Notes: generated by a model not told the origin, from the sequence alone. Shown: positions 1 to 9,508, numbered from the stretch's first letter. The stretch: DNA of 32,661 bases from Discostella pseudostelligera (GCA_036940085.1 JALLBK010000041.1:1-32661), one strand, 5' to 3'. A program made the numbers and translations.

Positions 1-286
1 AGCGGCATGAAATTTCGCTTCCGGCTACCCGGAGATTCGAACTTAATCCCAGCCTTAAAATTTCACGAAGGACCGAAGGACCCCACAAGATTTCTTCCCG
101 CCATATTTTTCGAGGATTATGGCGCGCCTCCAGCCAATCCTCAATACTCCCCCCTTTCGAGAGAAAGTAAGAGAGAAGATCCATTGCCACCACACAAAAG
201 CACACTAACCACTCTCATACACACAACCATGGCCTACATCGACTTGGGCTCGGTTTGACGGTATCTAGTAGCAATAGCGTTCGACG
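1..286 (+). promoter_or_regulatory. Upstream region of the transportin gene with a strong uORF
   Basis: No gene is supported here. A TTCCCGCC block (E2F-like, reverse of GGCGGGAA) lies at 95-102. A nine-codon upstream ORF (229-258, MAYIDLGSV) starts in a better Kozak context (acaaccATGG) than the main start at 287 (cgacgATGA) and ends 28 bases before it. If it lies in the transcript it would be translated first and could limit main-frame initiation. The longer open frame from base 7 has no coding character. Confidence 0.5.
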
Positions 287-3200
287 ATGAACATCCAGCT
301 CCCCCCCCCACCGCCACCACCCAATGGTGCCGTTCTAACCCTCCTAGCCGCCTTATCGAACCACTCACCATCGTCATCGCATGGCGTCAGCAATCATCAA
401 CAGGCATTACAAGCACGTGACGATGCCCTTTCCTCCTCTCCCGATGCCTACGGCGACCTATGCTGTAATTTTGTACGTGTATTGGCATGCCCATCACCAG
501 CCCTCCTGCCCGAAAATGAATTGAAGAAATTTCATGATGGAGATTTGGAGATGTTTATGCAAGTTTGTGGTTGGATGATGATGGATGGCGATGTGGATGC
601 TGGTGCTAACAGTAATGGAAATGGTGCATTGAGTTTCAGCAACATGGAAGCAAAGAAACAGCAGGGCATGATGCTATGGAACACTTTCCGTCAAATGTCT
701 GGCCTACTACTCAAGAATGCACTCGTTTCTCCACCCCTACCCAAAAGTGCCCCTCTTGATGCACTAGGGCGTGTCCTTCCCGGTCATCGAAGTCGTATGG
801 AACTACCACCGAACTATGCTACTGAAATCAAGCATGGACTGCTCACCTGCATCACCGACACGGAATCCAGTGTGCGAAATGCTGCCAGTACGGCTATTGC
901 CCGATGTTGCACTGCCGCGGTACATTTGGAGAAAAGTTTGGGAATGTTTAGTGTGGGGAATTGGAACGAGTTGATTCCATTTATTTTGCAATGCATTGCG
1001 GTGGGAAACGAGGCTTGTGCTGCTGCTGCATCGACTACCGCTACTACTACTACGTCATCAGAAGAGGAGCAGAAGAAGGCCAAGGCAGAAAGTGCCGCCA
1101 TGGGAGCATTGATCACACTACGCAAATTATTAGAAGACATTCCCAATCGATTGGTCAAGGAGTCACCTGCTTCATCCTTTCATGAATTGGTACCGGCGCT
1201 ATTAAAAAGCTTACATTCTCCTTCGGACCAACATCGTCGAGAGGCATTGGCATGTTTGAATAGTTTTATCTCACCCATGCCTGGATCGTTTGTGGCAAAT
1301 ATGAATGAGTATTTGGGTGGATTGAGTGCTTTGGCCAATGATCCAAGTGTCGAAGTTCGCCAATTGGTCTGTCAGGGCATTGTTTCCTTACTAAGTATGC
1401 GGGCCGAGTATGTCCAACCGCATTTTGCATCCATATCGGAATTCATGCTACGTGCCACATCCGACTCCGATGCCTCCGTGGCATTGGAAGCATGTGAATT
1501 CTGGTTGACATTTGCATCCTTGGACGAGGAGGCATGCACATCTGACATGATGGAAACTATGGTCCAATTATTCCCAAAGTTATTGCCATTATTGCTATCA
1601 CGGATGGTGTATCCACCGGATAAGATTGAGGAGTTCATGGAGGCGAATGCATTCGAGGAGAGTGGATCGAGTAATGAGCAAGATCGTGCTCAGGATTTAG
1701 CACCGGTGTTTCATAAATCACGTACCAAAGGTCAGAACGATGCGGATGACGATTCCGAGGATGACGACGATGACGACGATGATCTTGATGACGACAATGA
1801 ATGGACATTGCGCAAATGTTCCGCGGCAAGTCTTGATGCACTCGCGGGGATTTTTGGTGCCAATAACATCTTGCCACCTCTCCTACCGGCACTGCAGGAG
1901 GGATTAGGTCATACCGATCAATGGGTCCGTGAGGCCAGTATCTTGGCATTGGGTGCCATCGCCGACGGATGCAAGGCTGAATTAACGCCACATTTGCCAC
2001 AGCTACATCCGTTTTTGTTGACTCAATTGACATCACCCGAAAGTATCCCACAATTGCGTTGCATAGCGGCATGGACATTGGCACGATACGCATCATGGAC
2101 GGCAGATCAACTACACAATGCTCATCAAGGAGGCGATCCGTCGTTGGTTGGGCAGGTGGCCGAGGCCCTCGTGTCGCACATGTTGGATTCGCATAAGAAG
2201 GTGCAAATTGCAACCTGCTCGGCAATGGGTGTTTTTGTAGAGGCAGTGGGAGAGCTCATCTCGCCATATCTGGAACCAATCTACAAGATATTTACCCAAT
2301 CTTTGCAGAAGTATGGCATGCGCAGCCGATTAGTACTTTTTGATACATTATCTCTCGTGGCCGAATATGTCGGACCAGCCATTGGTGAGGGATCATTGCC
2401 CGGGATGTACATTCCTCCGTTGTTGCGATTGTGGAATGATATTGCGTCCCATAATCCATTCGACAGATCGTTGTTGCCATTGATGGAATGTCTTGGGAGT
2501 ACCTGCGTTACTTGTGGATTGAATTACCAACCATGGGCGCTCGAAACATTTGAGTTATGCATGTCCACCATCGAGGCTTGCACAATTATGATATCGCATG
2601 AGGATGATTTAGGTGACATTGATGAAGATATGACCGACCCTATCATATGCTCTATCGATTTGATTGATGGATTAGTCGAGGGGATGGGATCGAATTTTGC
2701 AGCATTGGTCGATGGAAGTTCACGATTTGGACCCACCTTCCCGAATGTGTTGTTGAGCGTTGCGGGACATTTTGTCCCGGGCGTGCGCATGAGTGCCTTT
2801 GCATTGGTGGGGGATTTGGCTCGGCAGGCACCCAGCCTTATTGAGGCGGGGCTAACCCAAATTTTGTCGGAGGCAGTATCATCCATTGATCCTATGCATA
2901 CCGCTATGTGCAACAATGCGATTTGGGCCGTAGGTGAAGTATGCGTCCGATGTGGGGACAATTCTGGACCATTACAACCGCATGCTTCCGACTTGGTGGC
3001 ATCGTTAATCCCACTGTTGATGGGAAATGCCGTCGATGTGGATGGGAATGAAATTTCTTTATCTGGAATAAAGGAAAATGCCGCCACTACCATGGGACGA
3101 TTGGCCAGTGTGAATGCGAAGTTCGTTGCACCCGAGCTTGGTCGGTTCCTCATCGGATGGTGCGATGGCATGTCGAAGATATCCGACATGAATGAACGTC

Positions 3201-3523
3201 ATGATGCCTTTCGAGGATTTGTTGCGGCATTGCGTGCCAATCCTCATAGTATCCAGAGGACGGAAGTGGATGTGGGAGAAGCGATAACCTCCATTTTGTT
3301 CGCGATCGTTTCGTGGCATATACCCCAATCGGAAATCCCATCGAACTTACTGAATGGACCGTACAAGTTTGAGGTGTTTCCCAGCAAATTTCCTGAACTT
3401 TTGGCATCGTTACGACAGTTACTACAAGATCTAAAGTCATCATCGGGCGAAGTATGGTTACAAATCGAGGGTCATATGCCGCCGAATGTTAAACGATTGA
3501 TGAAGGAGGTGTATTACATTTGA
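287..3523 (+). CDS. TNPO1-like: Transportin (karyopherin beta-2) nuclear import receptor
   Basis: Single-exon ORF of 1078 aa, built of HEAT-repeat helices. Family role: binds PY-NLS cargo (hnRNP-type RNA-binding proteins, ribosomal proteins) in the cytoplasm, crosses the nuclear pore and releases cargo on Ran-GTP. Diagnostic features are RQMSGLLLKNAL near residue 137 (importin N-terminal pattern) and a very acidic loop around residues 483-506 with runs of Asp, directly followed by EWTLRKCSAASLDALA and WVREASILALGAIADGC. That acidic loop plus W-x-L-R-K-C-S-A-A is the transportin HEAT-8 loop, used for Ran-dependent cargo release. The C-terminus (LIGWCDGM, WLQIEGHMPPNVKRLM) also fits. It is longer than the roughly 890 aa of animal transportins because of inserts in the first 130 residues (poly-Pro start, Asn/Gly-rich loop) and near residue 250 (Ala/Thr-rich). 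It converges on the HscB gene with only 46 bp between stops. Confidence 0.9.
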   Translation: MNIQLPPPPPPPNGAVLTLLAALSNHSPSSSHGVSNHQQALQARDDALSSSPDAYGDLCCNFVRVLACPSPALLPENELKKFHDGDLEMFMQVCGWMMMDGDVDAGANSNGNGALSFSNMEAKKQQGMMLWNTFRQMSGLLLKNALVSPPLPKSAPLDALGRVLPGHRSRMELPPNYATEIKHGLLTCITDTESSVRNAASTAIARCCTAAVHLEKSLGMFSVGNWNELIPFILQCIAVGNEACAAAASTTATTTTSSEEEQKKAKAESAAMGALITLRKLLEDIPNRLVKESPASSFHELVPALLKSLHSPSDQHRREALACLNSFISPMPGSFVANMNEYLGGLSALANDPSVEVRQLVCQGIVSLLSMRAEYVQPHFASISEFMLRATSDSDASVALEACEFWLTFASLDEEACTSDMMETMVQLFPKLLPLLLSRMVYPPDKIEEFMEANAFEESGSSNEQDRAQDLAPVFHKSRTKGQNDADDDSEDDDDDDDDLDDDNEWTLRKCSAASLDALAGIFGANNILPPLLPALQEGLGHTDQWVREASILALGAIADGCKAELTPHLPQLHPFLLTQLTSPESIPQLRCIAAWTLARYASWTADQLHNAHQGGDPSLVGQVAEALVSHMLDSHKKVQIATCSAMGVFVEAVGELISPYLEPIYKIFTQSLQKYGMRSRLVLFDTLSLVAEYVGPAIGEGSLPGMYIPPLLRLWNDIASHNPFDRSLLPLMECLGSTCVTCGLNYQPWALETFELCMSTIEACTIMISHEDDLGDIDEDMTDPIICSIDLIDGLVEGMGSNFAALVDGSSRFGPTFPNVLLSVAGHFVPGVRMSAFALVGDLARQAPSLIEAGLTQILSEAVSSIDPMHTAMCNNAIWAVGEVCVRCGDNSGPLQPHASDLVASLIPLLMGNAVDVDGNEISLSGIKENAATTMGRLASVNAKFVAPELGRFLIGWCDGMSKISDMNERHDAFRGFVAALRANPHSIQRTEVDVGEAITSILFAIVSWHIPQSEIPSNLLNGPYKFEVFPSKFPELLASLRQLLQDLKSSSGEVWLQIEGHMPPNVKRLMKEVYYI

Positions 3524-3569
3524 TACATATAAATGCCATCCAAGGATACACCACAGACGAATCTTCTGA

Positions 3570-4407
3570 TTAATCAACTGATTTCATCTTTTCAATAATC
3601 GTTTCCTCGACTCGTTTCCAATACTGTAATTCGGCAGTCAGATATTTTGCATCCACCATCCGATCCTTCTGAAATGATGCAGCCAATTTCTCACATAGTT
3701 CATCTTGTTCCTCCCGACAAGATTGTAGGATTGGCCGTAACTCCTCGTCTGTAGAGGCACTGTCGACTTCTTCCCGTACCATCATTATCTTCATTAAAAG
3801 ATGATTGTTGACAATTGACCTATCCGTTTCACTAATAGCTTCCCCACCAAGCTCTAATAAATGAAGTGATCGCGAAAGTGGCTCTTCAAGGACACTGTAG
3901 GCACGTGTTACGTCGGTTGCCATTGTTGCCATTTGAGATCTTACTTCTTCTTCATCATCATCATTGGATGATGCTGAAGATGCTAGTGAATGATGTCGAT
4001 CGGGATGGAATTGGTTCATGAGTGATTTGTACTTGGCTTTGAGTTCGATTGGAGATTGGAGGAATGATTGCTATGGTAGTTTGTTACATATACATGACAA
4101 AATAGCAACAAAGGTGAGTAAGAAGACGATGTGTGTGAATTGGGATATAACAAATCACAAATCTAGAGAGCAATTTCTCCCATACCTCTACGCCCAAAAT
4201 ATCAAAATAGTTTGTCGTCGTCGTTGCCGCAGATGATGACGATGACGACGAAACGATGGATGCGGCTGACGATGCAAACACTACGCCAAACAGTTGAACA
4301 TTGCCTCTACGTCTTATCAAGGATCCCTTTGAGAGGTGCGGATAAGACCACCCACTGGCGACGGCATTGCGCTGAAACTGATGTAGGAGATGTTTGGTAG
4401 GTGCCAT
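3570..4407 (-). CDS. HSCB: HscB/Jac1 J-domain co-chaperone for Fe-S cluster transfer
   Basis: Two exons: 4407-4186 and 4070-3570, with a 115-nt phase-0 GT-AG intron (4185-4071; minus strand GTATGG...CCATAG), giving 240 aa. The join reads NYFDILGVE|QSFLQSP and restores a J domain with the invariant HPD at residues 96-98 (NQFHPDRH). The rest is the HscB C-terminal helical domain: VTRAYSVLEEPLSRSLHLLEL, then MKIMMVREEVD, and a coiled C-terminus. HscB stimulates the mitochondrial Hsp70 that releases nascent Fe-S clusters from the ISCU scaffold. The first 45 residues are Arg/Lys/Ser-rich and almost free of acidic residues (KGSLIRRRGNVQLFG), as expected of a mitochondrial presequence. An acidic Asp/Glu stretch follows HPD and lengthens the loop relative to bacterial HscB. 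It is divergent from the BSD-like gene and convergent with transportin. Confidence 0.88.
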
Positions 4408-4698
4408 GAGATGGATGGTGGCAGAGAGGGGGTACTCCTACTTCACAACGGAATTCATGGTGCGGTTGCTTTTGTGTTTTGCACACGCAAGAAGCGAAGT
4501 TGTTGCACCTAAAAGTGGCGGGAAGGAAATTTAGCGAAGCAAATGTGGCGAATATCGCGGGAAAGATGTTTGGCGAAGAAGTTGTAGCTAAAATGGCGGG
4601 AGAAAGATTCATTCCCAAAGCCACAATACGATGGCGGCTTGTCGGCAGTATCTTGTCGAAATAGTAGTAGCAATAGTGGCTGCATCAACACCGTGACA
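4408..4698. promoter_or_regulatory. Divergent promoter (HscB / BSD-like gene) with three E2F-like sites
   Basis: A 291-bp region between two start codons. It holds GGCGGGAA at 4517-4524, CGCGGGAAA at 4556-4564 and GGCGGGA at 4595-4601, spaced about 39 bp centre to centre, plus two degenerate tGGCGAA copies between them. The sites resemble the E2F consensus TTTSSCGC. A 21-codon uORF (4631-4696, MAACRQYL...) ends two bases before the BSD-like start at 4699. I see no TATA box. Confidence 0.5.
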
Positions 4699-5898
4699 AT
4701 GGGCAACGAGCCATCCATAGCCACACTCCCCGAATCATGGCACACTATTCTCCCTACCATAACTCGGGAATCAATCCTCGATTATTCATACAGGCATCGC
4801 TATCGTCGCAGTACACGTAAAAGCAACAGCAGCGGCAGTACTGCGACTACCACTGACGGCGATGGTGGAGTAGGAGATACCGCCGCGGACATTGAGGCAA
4901 CTAGTCTTCAAAAATCAGTATATCTCGATGATGACCGTTTCGATCTCGACGAACATGTGCCCACGGCATTGGCAATACTGACGGCCTATCCCCAATTAAA
5001 GGATATTCGATTTAAATTAGTTCCGGGTGTGCTGAAAGAGGAGCGGTATTGGGAATGTATTTTTGGTATATTGAACGATCATGAGGATGGATATTTTGGT
5101 GATGATAAGGGAATAGATGAAGATGGAGTTCAAAATATCTCTGAAACGCTAGATGAATACAATAATAAAGTGAAGGAGACGGACATGGCATTGTCTCCAC
5201 TAGATGCACCATCCAATTCGGGGAAGCCAAAAGTACTGGGGAAAATAGGTGAGAAATTGTTGGTCAAAACTCCTATTGCACATCTGGGTGCGTATACAAT
5301 CGTTTCGTAAATGATTGCTTCAATGGATGCAATTCCATCTTCTGATATCCACGTTTCTTTCTTCACTTCGCCACCCCCTCCCTCATCACCACAACATATC
5401 TTCCATATTCGCTCATCATTCAAAGAGCGAGCCTACTATGAATCAAACGCAAATAGCACCAACACGTCACCATTTTACTTGGATGAAATTAAAGCACAAC
5501 ATGATCGAATACTGCAATTAGAGAAAAGTCTTCGGGAGGAGAGGCATCAAACACGAAAACTTGCATTAGAATTGCACAAGGAACGGACGAAGCAACAAAG
5601 TAACACAAACAATGCAACAGCAGAAAATGGGATAAGCTCTTGCCCACGATGCAACGACTCACAAACAGCTTCATCATCAGCTCACAAGGGTCAATGGATA
5701 ATGCATCCCGATTGCATTGAGTTTATGAAACTCGATGATCATCTAAAACAAAACTTGCGTAGCGAGAAGCAGAAGCGGGTGAATGAGGTATTGTCACAGA
5801 TGAAATTCATCTTGGATACGGATGAGATGAAAGATTCGTATGGTAAATGGAGCTGTTGTGGTTCTGAGGAGTACATGGCGAAGGGGTGCAAGAAATGA
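4699..5898 (+). CDS. BSD-domain-like, coiled-coil protein with a Cys-rich C-terminus
   Basis: Two exons, 4699-5287 and 5426-5898 (138-nt phase-1 intron, GTGCGT...TTCAAAG, pyrimidine-rich before the acceptor), 353 aa. Splicing joins KTPIAHL to ERAYYESN and removes the stop at 5308. About residues 85-127 resemble a BSD domain: PQLKDIRFKLVPGVL then EERYWECIFGIL, matching the RFKLVP...E-x-x-F/Y-W-x-x-Y/I-F signature of TFIIH p62 and synapse-associated proteins. After a Ser/Asp linker comes a basic coiled coil (DEIKAQHDRILQLEKSL, about 230-275). The C-terminus has CPRC, then HPDC, and ends in WSCCGSEEYMAKGC, a pattern that could bind zinc (CHORD-like CC...GC). The start is the first ATG; the frame is open upstream only through a TTG. 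The exact function is unknown. Confidence 0.65.
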
Positions 5899-6034
5899 AT
5901 GTGAACCGATGCAACAATTTTACTTTATGGCGTGTAATAGAGCGGCAAATGCAATGCTTAAGCGCTTTAACCCTGTGTAGCACTTTAAATGCATTGTTAT
6001 CTAAACACACAGATATCTATTGATTCGTTGTTGT
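5899..6034. other. Convergent intergenic spacer
   Basis: 136 bp between the stops of the BSD-like gene and 6-phosphogluconolactonase. AT-rich 3' UTR sequence for both strands; no gene and no obvious hairpin terminator. Confidence 0.5.
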
Positions 6035-6952
6035 TCAAGCGTCGGCCACAGCCTTTTCGATACTCGACAGCTCCATCCCCAACTCCGATCCATTCGGTGC
6101 ATCCAATATCCATACCGCGTACTCTCTCAATGCACTCGCAGGGAAGTCCTTTGGCGTTACATTTTCATCCGATATGGCCAATCTCATTGCCGATGCCTTC
6201 CCATTGGGGTATTTTGCGGACTGACCGGCGGCAGAGATGACAGTACACTTTGCACGTTGCATGACAGGAAGTGTCAATGATATACTGGGTGGATTCTTTT
6301 GGAATGCTGCCACCGTCCATGGACCATCCGTGACATTAATCTCATCACGATTAGGATAGAGTGATCCGATATGTCCATCATCTCCCACACCAACTAAGGC
6401 AAGATCAAATACGGGGAATCCATCAGCATCACGTGGGAGTTTCATGTCAGGTAATACTTTCAATTTATTCTCATATTCGGTAGCCTCCATCGTTCCATCA
6501 CTTGATCCAGTAAGGGAGATTATATTTGTGAGACCCCATCGATCTACGAATTTAGACCGTGCCTGAGCCTCAATGGCACTACTGACATCGGTAATTGGGA
6601 CACACTTGTGATTGACAAATGCAAGTGTTGTTTTGGATGCCCAATCGGATGAAGGATTTAATGTACTTAGTACCTTGAGGACGGATCCACCAGGAATAGC
6701 CAAGGCGAAATGTCCACGTGAAGCAATAGCTTCTTTGGCAGAAGATTCGACGATTTGATGGACTGCCAAGGTTACGTCATCTTCGGTGGGTAGGATGTGC
6801 ACCTTCTTGGCGGGGGCTGAGTGTAGGACGGAGGTGGAGAAAGAGGTGGATGGGATTTGAGACAAACACTTTGATTGCTGGATGAGGAAGGCTTGGCTGC
6901 TTATTATTGACCAGGCGCTGAGAATGCTGAGGGCGTAGAAGGCGGAAGACAT
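6035..6952 (-). CDS. PGL: 6-phosphogluconolactonase, predicted plastid-targeted
   Basis: 305 aa, no intron. Hydrolyses 6-phosphoglucono-delta-lactone to 6-phosphogluconate, the second step of the oxidative pentose phosphate pathway, which makes NADPH. Family motifs in order: HFALAIPGGSVLKVL (about residue 84), TLAFVNHKCVPITD (the usual F-x-D-E-R-x-V-x region), then VFDLALVGVGDDGHIGSLYPN (the catalytic G-x-G-x-D-G-H-x-A/G-S-L-x-P block), and ISLTLPVMQRAKCTVISAAG. The N-terminus MSSAFYALSILSAWSIISSQAFLIQQ is a signal peptide with an A|F cleavage motif (SQAF) followed by a Ser-rich transit stretch, the bipartite targeting code of heterokont plastids. The ATG at 6952-6950 is used; the frame extends upstream only through ACG and TTG. 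In diatoms the location of the oxidative pathway varies, so a plastid copy may not be the only one. Confidence 0.9.
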   Translation of the reverse strand: MSSAFYALSILSAWSIISSQAFLIQQSKCLSQIPSTSFSTSVLHSAPAKKVHILPTEDDVTLAVHQIVESSAKEAIASRGHFALAIPGGSVLKVLSTLNPSSDWASKTTLAFVNHKCVPITDVSSAIEAQARSKFVDRWGLTNIISLTGSSDGTMEATEYENKLKVLPDMKLPRDADGFPVFDLALVGVGDDGHIGSLYPNRDEINVTDGPWTVAAFQKNPPSISLTLPVMQRAKCTVISAAGQSAKYPNGKASAMRLAISDENVTPKDFPASALREYAVWILDAPNGSELGMELSSIEKAVADA

Positions 6953-7447
6953 CGTCAATCGTCAATCGTCAATGATAGTGAATAGTGAGGGTCACTCTTC
7001 ATCTTCATGGTGCGATTGTTGAAAGAGAAGATTTTTGTCTGAGGCTGACGCTGGCTGACGATGGCTGACGTTTGTTTATTTTTGGCGGGAACACCGAAAG
7101 ATCTGGGGAAGACCGAAAGATCATCTCTGTGTGGCAAAAGATCTGGCGTGAACGCGAAACATGGCAGATTTGGCGGGAAACAGGGAAAGATTTGGCGGGA
7201 TTGTTCAATCCATACGGGCGGCTCACAATGCATGATGCATCACTCGCAATAATTCGCTACCAACCAACATCTTTCACATCAACACCGACAATGGGCACTC
7301 GGACGATGAACACTGACTCTCTCTCCCTGATAGATCGACGGTCGCCATGCTTTTCCTACAAATCGGCTGACACTCGAATCATTCATTGTTTAGATACCAA
7401 GGAACCGCCGTGTTTGGTATTTTGGGAGCGCGAGATCGAGAGCAACG
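6953..7447. promoter_or_regulatory. Divergent promoter (6-phosphogluconolactonase / exonuclease-like) with E2F-like sites
   Basis: 495 bp between divergent starts. Three close matches to E2F sites, all in the same orientation: TTTGGCGGGAA 7081-7091, TTTGGCGGGAAA 7169-7180 and TTTGGCGGGA 7191-7200. Between them are repeated short words (ACCGAAAGATC at 7093 and 7112, GGCGTGAACGCGAAA). The open frames that cross it start on non-ATG codons or overlap the downstream gene and look non-coding. Confidence 0.55.
7043..7070 (+). repeat. Three GGCTGACG repeats at exact 10-bp spacing
   Basis: GGCTGACG occurs at 7043, 7053 and 7063, one B-DNA turn apart, so all three copies face the same side of the helix. 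The core TGACG is a bZIP/CRE half-site; the last copy reads TGACGTTT, a full TGACGT. In diatoms, TGACGT elements in carbonic anhydrase promoters act as CO2/cAMP-response elements. The site lies about 90 bp upstream of the 6-phosphogluconolactonase start. Function here is inferred. Confidence 0.6.
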
Positions 7448-9334
7448 ATGAGCATGAGCATGACCATCAATTCATCTGCGGATGCTGTCGACAAACGCTT
7501 GCCGGTTCAAGTCAAAATAGAGGAACCGAGCAGCTCAGTCGACAACAGCATGAGGTCATCCAGAAAGAGGGGTGCGACGACAAATCCGAGGATGGATGCT
7601 ACTGATGTTAAACGAGCAACGCGTCAGCTAATAAATGATGAGTCGATTCCAGAGCTTGTCCCATCGCAGTCATACCATCTACATGCAGTTGAGCCAATAC
7701 CACAGCATGCACCAGTTGAGCCATTCCACGCGGTCGCAATTAAAGTGGAGCAAGAAGAGGGGTCGTTGATGCATCCAGTTCAGCCACCAGCCCAATCAAA
7801 CGTTGCCAAAGTGGAGCACAAGGGGGCTACAGCTGTTGATCATGGTTCAATTTTGGCCATTGAACATTCACTGATAGATTACATGCGCAACTTTCGAGAT
7901 GATAGTATCATCGACATCCCACGTAAGCAGCTTGAAAGCCTTCCACTTTACCAACGAAAGAGTCGCATCCTAGTCATTTCTTCTGCGGCTGCCTCCGATA
8001 AGGCAGTGTCTGACATTCGAACTGAGTTATCGCTGGTGCAACAAAATCACCACCAAAAAGAAGCTAATCACCCTTTGCGGAAATATCAATTCATCTCTTT
8101 CGATCTTGAGGGGACTGTTCGGTACCCATTTTGTCCACCCGTCTTGATTCAGCTTTGTACGTGTACTACCACCTATCTATTCCGGTTGAGATATGATGAT
8201 ATGCAGAAGGAGGACAATGCATTGACACCGTCACTTCGAAGCCTAATTTCCGATCCAAACATCATCAAGATTGGATTGCACAAGGAGCCTGGATTGTGCT
8301 GCGGTGATGGACAATTCTATCTCGACATGTCTCGCCTGGTAAAACATCGATGGCCAAAGGTGCGATGTGTGGGGAAATACCGATTGGCAGCTGCAGTGTT
8401 GCACTGCAAACTTCGAATGGTCGAGCAAAAGAATATGAAGTGTTGGGAAACACGTGCATTAAATCAGCACATGGAAGAGCATGCGGCGGCCAATGCATCC
8501 TTGGTACTTGATTTGTTCATGGCTATGATAAAGTCGCCGCAAAACGTAGCCCCAGTTATTGGTAAAACACCGGTTGCATACGACACAACCACATCCGCAT
8601 CTGAAAAGGCTTCTTTGACCGACATTGAACATGCCTTGATGATGGTGGTGAAGAAGCAGACTGCATCACTTCCACTCTATCAACGAAAGACAAGTCGCAT
8701 TGTAGTCATCACTTCCATGGCAGCTTCCGATAAGGCTGTTTTTGACATTCGAACTGAGCTATTGCGTACACATCAAAATCTTTATCAAGGTGGACCGAAT
8801 CACCCATTGAAGATGTTTCAATGTATCGGATTCGATGTCGAGACAACGCCGAGGAGAAAGAACTTCCCCGTCTTGATTCAACTAGCTACGCTTACTACGA
8901 TCTATCTCTTCCGGTTGAAATATGATGGCATGAATATGCACGACAGCCCGATGACACCTTCGCTTCGAGGACTTTTGTCTGATCAGAACATCGTCAAGAT
9001 AGGATTGCACAAGGAGAATGGATTTGGAACCCATGATATTGTCGGGGAACTCAACCCAGTGTATGGCGTTGAATGTTGCGGCAATGGTCAATCCTATCTT
9101 GAACTATCTCGTTTGATGAAGCGTCGATGGCCACATGTGGAATCAGGTTGGGGGAAACGCCGATTTTCAAAAGCAATATTACACTGCAATCTTGGATCAT
9201 CCATCCACAAAGATTGGGAAATGCATGAATTGACGTCGGAGATGATAAAGTATGCGGCGACAAATGCATCCATTGTACTTAATATGTTAATGGCGATGTT
9301 CCCGATCAATCTGTATGCAACTTGTCAGACTTAG
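7448..9334 (+). CDS. Tandem RNase D/WRN-like exonuclease-fold protein, active sites probably degenerate
   Basis: 628 aa, no intron. After a low-complexity N-terminus (about 135 residues, repeated VEPxPxHAPVEPF words) there are two copies of a DEDD 3'-5' exonuclease-like domain, about residues 138-360 and 392-620. Shared landmarks are SLPLYQRK, ASDKAV.DIRTEL, F-D-x-E (motif I: FDLEGT, FDVETT), PVLIQL, YLFRL.YD.M, TPSLR.L.SD.NI.KIGLHKE and a terminal helix. Motif III, normally Y-A-A-T-D-A, reads YAATNAS in copy 2 and HAAANAS in copy 1, so the metal-binding Asp is Asn in both. Copy 1 also lacks about 13 residues after KIGLHKE where motif II should lie. The two copies are alike at DNA level (offset about 760 bp), showing an internal duplication. 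Family role would be 3'-5' exonuclease on DNA or RNA; here a non-catalytic binding role is likelier. Confidence 0.75.
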   Translation: MSMSMTINSSADAVDKRLPVQVKIEEPSSSVDNSMRSSRKRGATTNPRMDATDVKRATRQLINDESIPELVPSQSYHLHAVEPIPQHAPVEPFHAVAIKVEQEEGSLMHPVQPPAQSNVAKVEHKGATAVDHGSILAIEHSLIDYMRNFRDDSIIDIPRKQLESLPLYQRKSRILVISSAAASDKAVSDIRTELSLVQQNHHQKEANHPLRKYQFISFDLEGTVRYPFCPPVLIQLCTCTTTYLFRLRYDDMQKEDNALTPSLRSLISDPNIIKIGLHKEPGLCCGDGQFYLDMSRLVKHRWPKVRCVGKYRLAAAVLHCKLRMVEQKNMKCWETRALNQHMEEHAAANASLVLDLFMAMIKSPQNVAPVIGKTPVAYDTTTSASEKASLTDIEHALMMVVKKQTASLPLYQRKTSRIVVITSMAASDKAVFDIRTELLRTHQNLYQGGPNHPLKMFQCIGFDVETTPRRKNFPVLIQLATLTTIYLFRLKYDGMNMHDSPMTPSLRGLLSDQNIVKIGLHKENGFGTHDIVGELNPVYGVECCGNGQSYLELSRLMKRRWPHVESGWGKRRFSKAILHCNLGSSIHKDWEMHELTSEMIKYAATNASIVLNMLMAMFPINLYATCQT

Positions 9335-9508
9335 AAGCGATGAGGTTGCGGCTGTCTTGGCTGGGAGAGTGACCGAGTCGATTGTTAAAGTCGTGAAGTG
9401 GACAATAATGCACAACAGTATGAGAGGAGGTGATAACGGCTCTAGAAAATTGATACATGTTAATGTTACGAATTTTCAATATTGATTGTAGTTGTTCTAT
9501 CGCCCTCT

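Noticed and set aside
28..52. tRNA-like T-arm (TTCGAAT on the minus strand)
   Set aside because: The loop word is present but the flanking five bases on each side do not pair and no anticodon or D arm fits upstream.
1635..3189. Long minus-strand ORFs (196 and 221 codons) inside transportin
   Set aside because: Shadows of the coding strand; the plus frame has clear family motifs over its whole length.
4639..4698. TTG-initiated N-terminal extension of the BSD-like protein
   Set aside because: Nuclear eukaryotic genes start at ATG; the first in-frame ATG is 4699. The same reasoning moved the starts of 6-phosphogluconolactonase (TTG), M13 peptidase (GTG) and selenoprotein W (TTG).
5288..5425. 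Reading the BSD-like region as two adjacent genes or a frameshift
   Set aside because: A GT-AG intron with a pyrimidine-rich acceptor restores one frame exactly, so no break is needed.
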